DNA of 64,000 nt from Haploplasma modicum ATCC 29102. GTDB lineage: Bacteria; Bacillota_I; Bacilli_A; Acholeplasmatales; Acholeplasmataceae. A program made the translations under genes and the position numbers. Shown here piece by piece: positions 28,152 to 37,609 of this stretch (the first letter of the stretch is position 1; each line of letters opens with the position of its first letter). The DNA lies in the NCBI RefSeq assembly GCF_000687835.1, contig NZ_JHYB01000002.1, forward strand, positions 372,001-436,000. The letters run 5' to 3'. The notes under the pieces are model-generated. The model had not been told where the DNA came from and ran no database searches. It saw only the letters and a list, made by a program, of their open reading frames with translations.

Positions 28152-29063
28152 TTAAAAATTAAGCTTCCTTTCTTTTTGAATAATTTTTTTAGCTAAATTA
28201 AATGCGCCAATTACTGGTTCATTATTATTTTCGCTAATATTAAATTTAATTTTATTGTTTTTTAGTACTTCTAAGAAATTTTCCTTAACATAAGGTGCAT
28301 TAAGCAAGAAACTTCCCTTTAGTTCAATTGTTACTTCATTTATTCCTAATTTTTTTAGTGCTAAAACTGCTTGTAGTCCTAAACTTTCTCCTTCAGTAGT
28401 TAAAAGTTTTATCGCAACTTCATTACCTTCTTTTGCTAAATTAGAAACAAATATTGCTTTGCTTGCAGCAACATCTTTGCTCTTTGAATAAATAAAGTCT
28501 TTCACTTCATCAATTTCTTTAATATTTAAAGCTTCAAACATTTCTTTAGTAAAGTTTGATACTTTTAAATTTGATTGAATATCATTGATCATATATCTAA
28601 AAGCTTCTAAAACTAAGTGATATGCTGAGCCTTCGTCCCCTAGTATATGACCAAATCCACCAATACTTACTATCTCTTCTTTGTTTTTTGCATAAACAAC
28701 ACTGCCTGTTCCACCAATTATAATCATAGTTGCATCTAAGTCATAACCAACAGAATTAAGTGCTAAATATCCGTCTGTTATTAGTTTTGTTGTTGTATTA
28801 AACATTTTGTTTAAATGTTTTTCAACCTCCAACCTTAAATTATTGTTAATTCTTCCAGCAATACCTAAAACAATATAACTAATTTCATGGTTTCCTTTTA
28901 CATTACTAATTGCATCCTCAATATTTTTGATTGTTTCTTCTTTACTAATACTAAAATTTGCAAATCCAGATACAAATCGTTTTATTTCATTACCATTGTA
29001 GTCCCATAAAACAGCAACGGTTTTTGTTCCCCCACCATCGACTCCGATTATATAACTACTCAT
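28152..29063 (-). CDS. murK: BadF-type N-acetylmuramic acid/GlcNAc kinase (MurK/NagK-like)
   Basis: Cytoplasmic sugar kinase of the BadF/BadG/BcrA fold (303 aa). The phosphate loop is GVDGGGTKT (residues 7-15), the second ATP motif is IIGGTGSV and GGFGHILGDEGSAY is family-typical. In Clostridium the MurK member phosphorylates MurNAc and GlcNAc at O6. Its position between nagZ and murQ makes MurNAc the likely main substrate. The start overlaps the nagZ stop. Confidence 0.85.
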   Translation of the reverse strand: MSSYIIGVDGGGTKTVAVLWDYNGNEIKRFVSGFANFSISKEETIKNIEDAISNVKGNHEISYIVLGIAGRINNNLRLEVEKHLNKMFNTTTKLITDGYLALNSVGYDLDATMIIIGGTGSVVYAKNKEEIVSIGGFGHILGDEGSAYHLVLEAFRYMINDIQSNLKVSNFTKEMFEALNIKEIDEVKDFIYSKSKDVAASKAIFVSNLAKEGNEVAIKLLTTEGESLGLQAVLALKKLGINEVTIELKGSFLLNAPYVKENFLEVLKNNKIKFNISENNNEPVIGAFNLAKKIIQKERKLNF

Positions 29064-30639
29064 AGATTACCGGTATAATACCTTTCGGTACTATATCCCC
29101 TTTTAAATACCTAACTAGAGCTTTAACTGAGTTAGGAGTATATTCATATAAACAAACATAATTTTTAATATTTTTTGTATAAAATAGATCATATGGATTT
29201 CTAAGTGATATTACGTGTAAATCATTATCAATTTTAGCTAATTCATCAATTAGTCTAATTTGATTTTTATTAGTATTACCATTATAAGTTGTAAAAATTA
29301 CTTGTTCATAATTTTTTGATTTATTAACCATTTCTAAGATTTGTTCATTAGTTGGATTAACATCAATAATATTAACATCTAAGTTTTCTAGTTCTTTAAA
29401 TCCTTTAATTAATCTGCTATCTCCATCTGTATCATCTGCAATTGTTAGTGCCATTGGTAACATTCCAATAAATAATGCTTTTTTATTTAGTTTAATTGGA
29501 TTACCTTTAACTAAAGTTACTGCATCTTCTACTACTTGATATGCGAAATTGCTGTGTTCTTTATTTACGACTAAGTGTTTAACATCTTCAAAATTTAGAT
29601 TTAGGTCATTTAAAACAAGTTCTTTTTTAGCTTCTAAAACACGCTTAACTCTTTCATCTAATTCTTCTACTGTTAATCTATTAGTTTTAACTGCCTCATA
29701 TAATGTTTCGTATGTTTCAAATCTAGGTTCATAAGGATGACAAACACAAACTAAGTTAATTCCTGCTTTAATTGCTAGGAAGCATGCTTCTTCTGTTGAG
29801 TATCGATCAACTACACCTTTCATTCCCATACCATCAGAGACAATTAATCCTTCAAAGCCCATATCTTTTCGAACTAAATCTGTCATAATTTCACTACATA
29901 ATGTTGCAGGTCTTTCATCATTTGTTAATTTAGGAAAATTAATATGGCTACTCATTATTGCTTTAATCCCTTTATTAATTGCATTTTTAAAAGGAATGAA
30001 TTCTAATTTTTCTAATTCTTCTAGTGAATGATTAATTACTGGAAGTCCTAAATGTGAGTCAACGTTTGTATCTCCATGTCCTGGAAAGTGTTTTGCGGTT
30101 GCAAATACATTTTCTTCTTGCATTCCTCTTGAAAATTCCCAGCTATAATCTGCAACAACCTCTGGCTTATCAGAATAACTTCTAACACCAATAACTGGGT
30201 TATGAGGGTTATTATTAACATCCATTACAGGTGCTAAGTTCATATTAACACCAAGCGTATGTAATTCTTTCCCCATCATTTTTCCTAATTTATAGGCATT
30301 ATTTGGGTTATTAGTTGCTGATGTAGTCATTGCTCCCGGAAAATATGTTGAGCCATTAAAAATTCTTGTTACCATTCCACCTTCTTGGTCGATACTTATA
30401 AATAGTGGAAAACCTAATTCTTTAAGTGCTAGTTTTTGTAAGTTTTTATTTAGGTTAAATAACTGTTCTGGACTTTTAATATTTCTAGCAAATAATATAA
30501 TATTCCCACAACGATATTCTTTAATTAACTTAATTACATCATCATTTACTTCAAGGCCATCAAAGCCAAACATTGTAAGCTGTCCAATTTTATCTTTAAT
30601 TGACATTTTAGTTAAATCATAATTAATCATATAATTCAT
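29056..30639 (-). CDS. nagZ: GH3 beta-N-acetylglucosaminidase
   Basis: NagZ-type enzyme (527 aa) without signal peptide, hence cytoplasmic, unlike the secreted Bacillus form. Substrate-loop and His/Asp dyad motif KHFPGHGDTNVDSHLGLP, nucleophile aspartate in IVSDGMGMKG, and ISIDQEGGMVTR. A C-terminal alpha/beta domain of about 170 residues makes it longer than E. coli NagZ and similar in layout to Bacillus NagZ. It removes non-reducing GlcNAc from GlcNAc-MurNAc or GlcNAc-anhydroMurNAc chains, the partner activity of NamZ next door. Confidence 0.94.
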   Translation of the reverse strand: MNYMINYDLTKMSIKDKIGQLTMFGFDGLEVNDDVIKLIKEYRCGNIILFARNIKSPEQLFNLNKNLQKLALKELGFPLFISIDQEGGMVTRIFNGSTYFPGAMTTSATNNPNNAYKLGKMMGKELHTLGVNMNLAPVMDVNNNPHNPVIGVRSYSDKPEVVADYSWEFSRGMQEENVFATAKHFPGHGDTNVDSHLGLPVINHSLEELEKLEFIPFKNAINKGIKAIMSSHINFPKLTNDERPATLCSEIMTDLVRKDMGFEGLIVSDGMGMKGVVDRYSTEEACFLAIKAGINLVCVCHPYEPRFETYETLYEAVKTNRLTVEELDERVKRVLEAKKELVLNDLNLNFEDVKHLVVNKEHSNFAYQVVEDAVTLVKGNPIKLNKKALFIGMLPMALTIADDTDGDSRLIKGFKELENLDVNIIDVNPTNEQILEMVNKSKNYEQVIFTTYNGNTNKNQIRLIDELAKIDNDLHVISLRNPYDLFYTKNIKNYVCLYEYTPNSVKALVRYLKGDIVPKGIIPVIYE

Positions 30640-31759
30640 ACTTCTCCTTTATTGCTTTAAATATTTTTTGATCTTTATTAAATTTTTCTTTAATTTCTAA
30701 AATATTTAAACTATCTTCTTTTATGAAATTATCTCCCACCAGTAAATTTATAAAGGGATGTCCGTTTGGGGTATATGGTTTTATAAAATCAAACTCTTCA
30801 TGATGCTTTCTAACAAGTTTTAATAAAATCATACTTAATATAACCGGTTCATAAGCCGCTTTATCTTTAATTAATAGTTCAATTCCCTTACATAAAACAT
30901 CTTTATGTTTAGAAAATGTTGGTGTAAAGTAAACTTCTCTAAAAGCTACTCCCTTAATGTCTAGTTTTCTAAGTTCTTCTATTATTAGTGTGTTTTTTAA
31001 CCATGGTGCTCCAATAAACGAAAATGGTTTAGTTGTTCCTCTTCCCTCTGAAAGATTAGTTCCTTCAAATATACATGTAGCTAAGTAATTATATACACTA
31101 TCTACAGTTGGAAGATTTGGTGATGGTAAAACATAGCTTAAGTCTAAATCATCAAACTCTTGATCTCTTCTCCATCCTTCCATCTTTACAACGTGAAGTT
31201 TAACACCAATTCCATATTCTTCATTGAACATTTTAGCTAATTCACCAATAGTTAATCCATGTCTTTGTAACATTGGATAATAACCAATAAATGAACGATA
31301 TTCAAGATCTAGCATATTACCTTCAATTTTCTTTCCACCTAATGGATTAGGTCTATCAAATACTACAAATTCTTTATTATTTTCCTTTGCAGCAATCATT
31401 GAATATGCCATTGTATATATATATGTGTAATATCTTGCTCCTACATCTTGAATATCAAAACATAAAACATCTATATCTTTTAACATCTCGCAAGTTGGCT
31501 TTTTTGTTGCACCATATAATGAAAATACTGTTAGTCCGGTCTTTTCATCAATATATGTGTCAAGTTTTTGACCAGCTTGAATGTCGCCTCTAATACCATG
31601 TTCAGGAGCGTAAAGTGCCCTTAAGTCTGTAACCTCGTTTAAGATATCAATACTACTTTTAAAGTTTTGATCAAGTCCAGTGTGATTTGTAATTAATCCC
31701 ACTTTCTTGTCTTTAAAAATATCTTTAAAATTTTTAACTAATTCAATCCCTAATTTCAT
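30623..31759 (-). CDS. namZ: Exo-beta-N-acetylmuramidase NamZ (YbbC, DUF1343)
   Basis: 378 residues from the ATG at 31759, which follows AAAGGAGCATAAAG; the frame stays open upstream without a better start. Family segments include GLITNHTG, LYAPEHGIRG, LFDIQDVGARYYTYIYTM-type sequence, FDRPNPLGG and SEGRGTTKPF. Bacillus NamZ removes terminal MurNAc from the non-reducing end of glycan strands. No signal peptide, so it acts inside the cell on imported glycan. With NagZ it can shorten an alternating GlcNAc-MurNAc chain sugar by sugar. Confidence 0.92.
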   Translation of the reverse strand: MKLGIELVKNFKDIFKDKKVGLITNHTGLDQNFKSSIDILNEVTDLRALYAPEHGIRGDIQAGQKLDTYIDEKTGLTVFSLYGATKKPTCEMLKDIDVLCFDIQDVGARYYTYIYTMAYSMIAAKENNKEFVVFDRPNPLGGKKIEGNMLDLEYRSFIGYYPMLQRHGLTIGELAKMFNEEYGIGVKLHVVKMEGWRRDQEFDDLDLSYVLPSPNLPTVDSVYNYLATCIFEGTNLSEGRGTTKPFSFIGAPWLKNTLIIEELRKLDIKGVAFREVYFTPTFSKHKDVLCKGIELLIKDKAAYEPVILSMILLKLVRKHHEEFDFIKPYTPNGHPFINLLVGDNFIKEDSLNILEIKEKFNKDQKIFKAIKEKYELYD

Positions 31760-32396
31760 CTTTATGCTCCTTTGATAGTAGTAAATAATTCGCTGGTTTT
31801 TCAGCAAGAATAACGACTGATAATAGTGGTAAGGAAATTCCACAAAAAACAAGTAACAACATTGTCAGTGATGACATCATTAATAATCCTGGTATTAAGA
31901 AGATAATAACCATTGCAATACTTCTAAAAATATATTTAATACTTAAGAAAAATGATATTTTAACTGTTTCTTCTACTGTAATATTTTCGATAGAAGTTAA
32001 AACAACTGGTACATATAAAGTACTTATGATTATTACAAATCCAACAATCAAAGTTGTAATAAAACCAAGATATGCGATTAATGTTGGTGCTTCTTTTATT
32101 GTATTTTGATAATAAATATTGCTTATGACAATTAATACAATTGTTGATAGTGCAATTAATGATAAGAATATTTTATTTAAGAAATTTTCCTTAAAATACT
32201 TAAAGTATGTTCTAATTAACTTTACTTCATCTTTATTTACATAGTCCTTCAAAAGCTTATATCCAGCTTGAAGTGAATGGACAAATGTAACTATTAATAA
32301 AGAGGTGGAAATGATTAAGAGGTTAATCATTATTATTTTTATTATCCAGTCTGAAGCTACGTTAATTATTTTTAATAATTTTTTCTCTTTTTTCAT
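31743..32396 (-). CDS. YesL-like (DUF624) membrane protein
   Basis: 217 residues with about five hydrophobic helices and the DUF624 pattern of an early LQAGYKLLKD segment. Proteins of this family are regularly found beside sugar ABC transporters in Firmicutes; their role is unknown. It lies between a permease pair and namZ and overlaps namZ by 17 bases. Confidence 0.78.
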   Translation of the reverse strand: MKKEKKLLKIINVASDWIIKIIMINLLIISTSLLIVTFVHSLQAGYKLLKDYVNKDEVKLIRTYFKYFKENFLNKIFLSLIALSTIVLIVISNIYYQNTIKEAPTLIAYLGFITTLIVGFVIIISTLYVPVVLTSIENITVEETVKISFFLSIKYIFRSIAMVIIFLIPGLLMMSSLTMLLLVFCGISLPLLSVVILAEKPANYLLLSKEHKDEIRD

Positions 32397-32414
32397 TTCC
32401 TTCTCCTTTATAAG

Positions 32415-33410
32415 TTATCCTACGATACCTGTTCTTTCAATTGATTCAACAAAATTCTTTTGAACAAATAAGTACATAACAAGTAATGGTAACATTGCAA
32501 GTAATGCTGCAACGTTTAATACAATTGTATGATATTCAACAATCTTAGAATAATCCGAACCCATTAATTGAACCATTTCAGGTTTTAATAATAAACCTCT
32601 AACGTTTTCTATAAAATTGGCTAAACCGGTACTTAGTAATGGCATATTAGATCCAACTTGTAACATGTTTGTATAATATGAATCGTTCCATTGCCATACA
32701 AATGCGAATAATCCAACTGTAATTATTGCCCCTTTAGCATTTGGTAACATAATGTTCCAAAATGTTCTAAATACTCCAGCACCATCGATCATTGCTGATT
32801 CTTCTAACTCTTTTGGTAATCCTTCAAAGAAACTTTTAAAGATGTAGATAAAGATACCAGATCTAATACCCATTCCAAAAAATGCTAAAACGTATAATGC
32901 TAGCTCATTACCTGTAAGCCCAATGTTTGTAAAGTAATTTCTTCTTGACATCATTAGGGCATTTGGTGGTATAACGATTGTAATAACTACAAACACAAAT
33001 AATATTTTATTCCATTTAAATTTTAATCTTGCAAATGCATATCCAGCAATCGCCGTAATAAAGATTTGAATTAACATTGTAATTAAACTAATTCTAAATG
33101 TATTAAATAAAGCTTTACCATAATCAAGAGCAATTGATGCTACCTTGAAGTTTAAGAGTGACCATTTTTCAGGTATATATATAACTGCAGGGTTATTAAC
33201 TTGACTTGGATCATGGAAGCCCCATATTGCTTGTTGAATTATTGGAAATAAAATGATAAATGATAATCCAATAATTAGGAAAGTTCTAAAAAATGAGACT
33301 AAAAATTTCTTTAGTTTATTTTTTCTTCGGATATTTTTATTAGAATCTTTCATATCTGCAACAAAGTTATTTTTTATATCTTTGATTTTTGAAATTAAAT
33401 TAGTTTGCAT
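32415..33410 (-). CDS. Carbohydrate ABC transporter permease (MalG type), pair B
   Basis: 331 residues, six helices after an N-terminal cytoplasmic stretch. The EAA coupling loop is EESAMIDGAGVFRTFWNIMLP. The ATG at 33410 has GGGGGGAATC upstream and overlaps the end of the partner permease; earlier codons have no ribosome site. Pair B has no adjacent solute-binding protein or ATPase, so it must share these with pair A or use distant ones. Confidence 0.92.
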   Translation of the reverse strand: MQTNLISKIKDIKNNFVADMKDSNKNIRRKNKLKKFLVSFFRTFLIIGLSFIILFPIIQQAIWGFHDPSQVNNPAVIYIPEKWSLLNFKVASIALDYGKALFNTFRISLITMLIQIFITAIAGYAFARLKFKWNKILFVFVVITIVIPPNALMMSRRNYFTNIGLTGNELALYVLAFFGMGIRSGIFIYIFKSFFEGLPKELEESAMIDGAGVFRTFWNIMLPNAKGAIITVGLFAFVWQWNDSYYTNMLQVGSNMPLLSTGLANFIENVRGLLLKPEMVQLMGSDYSKIVEYHTIVLNVAALLAMLPLLVMYLFVQKNFVESIERTGIVG

Positions 33411-34320
33411 AATGTGATTCCCCCCATTTAAGTACTTTAGCGAGCATTCCCACAATAAAGATAATAAATAATACTAATAATGTATATATCCATGACATAG
33501 CTGCTGATAATCCAATGTAATTTTGTCCCCTACCATTAATTGTTAACTGAATATAATTTGTTATTGATGACGATAAGAATGAGTCAACAAGTACATATAT
33601 TAATACTGTTAAAATATGTGGTGTTACGTTTGGGAAGGTAATTAACCAGAACATTTCATAAGCTGTTGCACCTTCAACTTTAGCTGCTTCATATAAATGT
33701 GAAGGAATTGATTGGATACTTGCTAAGAATAACAAGATTGGAATACCTGACAAAGTAACAATTGAAGTCATTTTATTTACTAATCCTACTAAAAGATTAA
33801 TTGATCCTTCACTTAAACCAGCATTCAATAAATAAAATTCAAGATTTATTAATGAAGTTTCAGCTTCTGCTCCTGGTAAGCTTAATCCGCTCATTGCTTC
33901 TAATACTGTTGCTGAGTTTAAAATAACTGGAATAAAGAAAATTGCACGAGCAATCGCTCTTCCTTTAAACTCTGTATTTAATATTGTTGCCATAATTAAA
34001 CTAAATATTGCAATAACTGGTAAATTAATTAAAACATCGGATAAAGTTGTAATCAATTCTACCTTAAAGAATGTATTGTTTAAAGTATGGGTATTAAATA
34101 TTTCTAAATAGTTATTAAATCCATTAGAAGTAACTAACATACCATTTTCAGTAATTTGAATATTACTGAAACTATAAATTAATGACTCAATTAATGGATA
34201 AAGGAAAAGAAGGACAAGACCAAATATCCATGGTAGTAGAAAAATTGCTGCCCAAAGTTTCTTTTGATTTTGATAAGTCATATTTTTACCAAATAATGGT
34301 TTCTTTTTTGCTACTTCCAT
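33400..34320 (-). CDS. Carbohydrate ABC transporter permease (MalF type), pair B
   Basis: 306 residues with six helices and the EAA loop YEAAKVEGATAYEMFWLITFPN. Forms the import channel with the downstream MalG-type subunit. An extracytoplasmic insertion between helices 1 and 2 and another near residues 150-175 are typical of sugar importers. Starts one base after the DUF5696-like gene. Confidence 0.92.
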   Translation of the reverse strand: MEVAKKKPLFGKNMTYQNQKKLWAAIFLLPWIFGLVLLFLYPLIESLIYSFSNIQITENGMLVTSNGFNNYLEIFNTHTLNNTFFKVELITTLSDVLINLPVIAIFSLIMATILNTEFKGRAIARAIFFIPVILNSATVLEAMSGLSLPGAEAETSLINLEFYLLNAGLSEGSINLLVGLVNKMTSIVTLSGIPILLFLASIQSIPSHLYEAAKVEGATAYEMFWLITFPNVTPHILTVLIYVLVDSFLSSSITNYIQLTINGRGQNYIGLSAAMSWIYTLLVLFIIFIVGMLAKVLKWGESHYAN

Positions 34321-34321
34321 C

Positions 34322-36958
34322 TTATATCACTCCTACAAAATAATCTAATCCATCAATTGTCTTACCGTTAATTGTTACTGGATATGGATTATAATTAAAT
34401 ACTATTTCTACACCATTACTAAAGACTGATTTATTTACGTTATTTGCTAATCTTTGATGATTAATTAATTTACCACTATGAATATTTGTTGCTAACATTT
34501 TTTGATAGTGAGTATTAATTGTTTCTTCCCAATCTTTATAATATGTTGATAAATAATCATTGTACTGAGTATTTAATAGTATTTCTGAACTTTCATAACT
34601 TAATGTATACTTCAAGTTTGAACCTGTTTCAAGTGCCTTCATAAATTGATAGTCTATACTTCTACTTGCAGTTAAGTTAATACTTTGAGTTGTATAATCA
34701 ATTAAGCCACTTAAAACTAATTGGATTAACGGTATTTCATAGTCAACAATAGTATAATTTGTTGTTTTTGTTGTTAAATCTGTGATGTAATCCATGTATT
34801 TAATTGCAAATCCTAATGGTTCACTTCCCATTAGTTTTTTATCGACATTTTCAAGCATTTGCTTTTGTAATAATAGTGCATCTTGTTTATAAATTACATC
34901 TTTTTTAGCATAACTACCTGCTAGTTCACTACCAATATACTCAAAACTTAAATTTTGTAATACATTTTTCTTATTGAATTTCTTATATAAAGTATCATAA
35001 TAACGTGGGTTCAATGTGTAGTCTGATCTTCCTTCATTTCTAACGTTAGTTGCTTGATTATAATCAATAATTGTTGCATTATCACCAGACAATCTTCTTG
35101 AAGTATATCTATATTGATCAAATGGTCTAGTATAATTTGGAACACCAGCTATTTTAGTTGTAACAAAAATGTCAATTCCTTTTTCGCCTAGTGTTTTTTC
35201 AAGTTTTGTAAACTCTTTTTTCCCGCCTAAAACTTTTTCAATTTTACTTTTATTAGCAATATTTTGTGATAACCCACCATTAATTGCACCATTATATAAA
35301 ATGTTTATATCATTAATATTTTTTTCAATAAAATCATTAACAATAATATTTGCTTGTTTAAATGTTGTTAGTGATTCTTGATTTGTATATGGAATACCTA
35401 AAGCAAATTTCTTACGATCAAATGCACCTAGTAACTCTAATGTTAGTTTTGGATTAGTTGTATTATCTTTAATCTCTAATCCATAATCTTCTATTAAATA
35501 TTTTTGATACATTGAAGCAATACCTGAATAGCTATTTGACGTGTTATCTAATAAGTAGTATTTTACTGTAAAATCAGTATTTACTATTTCATTTGTCGCT
35601 AAAATAACCGTATATGCTGAAATTGAACTACCAATTGTAATTGTTTCAATTTCTCTTAATGCAAATGATGCTCCAATTGTATTATATGGTGTTTGAGTTG
35701 AACTAACATTAGCATTAATATATGCCATTGCTTCACCTTCTGTAATAACTGCAGCAAAGCCAGTATCACCAGTTACTAAACCAAATAATGGGAAAATTAA
35801 GTTTTCTCTTTCCACCTTTTGGCTTGGTAATAATGCTAAATCTTGACCATAAATACGTCTTTTATAAGCATTAGTTTCTCCACCCTTACCATTATCAAAG
35901 TTAATTACTGCACCACTTCCATCAGGAACTACTAAATATCCGCGGTTTAAATTTGCTAGATCTCTATTTTCAGCACCAAACATTGGATATAATGATATTT
36001 CATTAATTTTATGGTTTGCTGATTCTTTAATTGAATCTTTAATAATTGATGTTTCAACACCATTGTCAGTTAACTTAACTTGAATTGCAACTTCAATAAA
36101 GAATTCAGTAAAGCTTGTAAAATATCCATTTTGTTGATTTTCTTCTTCTACTCTTTCAATTGAGTAATCACCTAAAACTTCAATTTTATTTTCTTCATCG
36201 ATTGGATAAAATATTTCATACAATGCTGATAATTCACTTGAAGACATATTTTCATATTTACTTTGAATAATTTGTCTCTTACTTTCATCATTAGTATCTT
36301 TAGTATAAATATTTTTAAAGATTAAATCTAACATTGACTCAGGATTTTCATCGAGTCTTCTAACAAGTTCTGCTAAAACAATATCATAAACTTCAGCTGA
36401 TAAAAATCTCGGAATACTTAAATAATTAAGTTCTAAGCTTTTCATTTTATATAAAACTTGGAAACCCGAATCAATATAGTTAATTGAAAATGTTTTTCTA
36501 CCATCTTGATCATAGTCAATTGTTGCCTCATGGTTAATACTTAGTTTGTAGTTGTTCATTGACTTAACTGTATTTAGTGAGCCTTGTCTTTCAAGATAAT
36601 TGATTGTCATAGTTGACTTTTGGCTATCGTTTGTTGGATCACTTGGATTTGATAACCATTTTTTTCCAGTTAATTTATTTTCTAAAACAAAATGTGAAGT
36701 TGTTTCATCTAAATATAAAATTAAATTTTGATTTTCAGCAACTTTTTTATTTGTATCGGTTAATACATCTGTATAAACTCTTTCACCATTGTTATTAATT
36801 TCCACTTTTTGAACATCAACAAAATTTTCTTCGTTAAATTCAATTAAATTTTCATTATTGACAGTAGCTTTTTTCATTGGAAATGAAAATATATATGCTG
36901 CAGTGATTATAAGTAGTGAAACAATAATGCTAATTATAGTAATTTTTTTCGCTGTCAT
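34322..36958 (-). CDS. DUF5696-like extracytoplasmic protein, possible glycosidase
   Basis: 878 residues with one N-terminal helix (about 7-27) and the rest outside the cell. A beta-rich N-terminal part contains FVLENKLTGKKWLSNPSDP, then a region with GRRIYG-like KRRIYGQD and FPLFGLVTGDTGFAAVI, then a TIM-barrel-like C-terminal half ending in a beta domain (VEIVFNYNPYPVTI). The overall pattern is that of DUF5696 proteins, which sit in sugar ABC operons of Paenibacillus and relatives. By layout it may be a glycoside hydrolase of unknown type. I could not identify a catalytic motif. Confidence 0.65.
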   Translation of the reverse strand: MTAKKITIISIIVSLLIITAAYIFSFPMKKATVNNENLIEFNEENFVDVQKVEINNNGERVYTDVLTDTNKKVAENQNLILYLDETTSHFVLENKLTGKKWLSNPSDPTNDSQKSTMTINYLERQGSLNTVKSMNNYKLSINHEATIDYDQDGRKTFSINYIDSGFQVLYKMKSLELNYLSIPRFLSAEVYDIVLAELVRRLDENPESMLDLIFKNIYTKDTNDESKRQIIQSKYENMSSSELSALYEIFYPIDEENKIEVLGDYSIERVEEENQQNGYFTSFTEFFIEVAIQVKLTDNGVETSIIKDSIKESANHKINEISLYPMFGAENRDLANLNRGYLVVPDGSGAVINFDNGKGGETNAYKRRIYGQDLALLPSQKVERENLIFPLFGLVTGDTGFAAVITEGEAMAYINANVSSTQTPYNTIGASFALREIETITIGSSISAYTVILATNEIVNTDFTVKYYLLDNTSNSYSGIASMYQKYLIEDYGLEIKDNTTNPKLTLELLGAFDRKKFALGIPYTNQESLTTFKQANIIVNDFIEKNINDINILYNGAINGGLSQNIANKSKIEKVLGGKKEFTKLEKTLGEKGIDIFVTTKIAGVPNYTRPFDQYRYTSRRLSGDNATIIDYNQATNVRNEGRSDYTLNPRYYDTLYKKFNKKNVLQNLSFEYIGSELAGSYAKKDVIYKQDALLLQKQMLENVDKKLMGSEPLGFAIKYMDYITDLTTKTTNYTIVDYEIPLIQLVLSGLIDYTTQSINLTASRSIDYQFMKALETGSNLKYTLSYESSEILLNTQYNDYLSTYYKDWEETINTHYQKMLATNIHSGKLINHQRLANNVNKSVFSNGVEIVFNYNPYPVTINGKTIDGLDYFVGVI

Positions 36959-36970
36959 CTTATTTTCCTC

Positions 36971-37609
36971 CTATAACCTTAAATTAATTTCTTGCCATAA
37001 TACTTTAATAAAATAGAATATTTCTTGTATTAAACTAAAGAATAATAAGGCAAAGAAAATCATTACTGCCATTGCAACGATTGTTAAAAATAATGATCCA
37101 ATTGTCTTTAATAATCCATATTCATGAATATTTAAAACACCCATAAATAAAATCCAACCAGTTGCAACATATGACATACCAATAATTAATTGGTAAATTG
37201 CCATTTCTTCGATTGTCAGTAAATTAGAAATTAAAACTGCAGGAATGCCAATTATTACAATTGGAAATAAAGCATATCCTGTTACCATTAAAATTTCTTT
37301 ATAGTTACCCTTACCTGACATAATTGTCGTTACTGACCAGTTAGCAACTGAAAATAAACCAACAATCATCACAACTGTTAAAATTTCTTTAATTGAGTTT
37401 AAATCAAGTGGGTTAACATCATTTATAATTGGTGATTCATAACTAAATTTAATTATTCTAAAAATAATAAATAGAAAAATGAATACTAATGCAACTGATA
37501 ATTTACCCTTTTTATTTCGTTTGAAATCTTCAAATCCATCAAAAGGATGAAGCATTACATATTTTGGAAATGCTATGTAATCATTGTAAATGTTTTTAAG
37601 TACTTTCAT
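36971..37609 (-). CDS. Yip1 family membrane protein
   Basis: 212 residues with about five helices and the Yip1 pattern: an N-terminal cytoplasmic HPFDGFEDFKR, then ISNLLTIEEM and the GWILFMGVLNIHEYG loop. Role unknown. Its start overlaps the stop of the NHL gene (TAATG), so both are made in step, which suggests that they act as a complex. Confidence 0.75.
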   Translation of the reverse strand: MKVLKNIYNDYIAFPKYVMLHPFDGFEDFKRNKKGKLSVALVFIFLFIIFRIIKFSYESPIINDVNPLDLNSIKEILTVVMIVGLFSVANWSVTTIMSGKGNYKEILMVTGYALFPIVIIGIPAVLISNLLTIEEMAIYQLIIGMSYVATGWILFMGVLNIHEYGLLKTIGSLFLTIVAMAVMIFFALLFFSLIQEIFYFIKVLWQEINLRL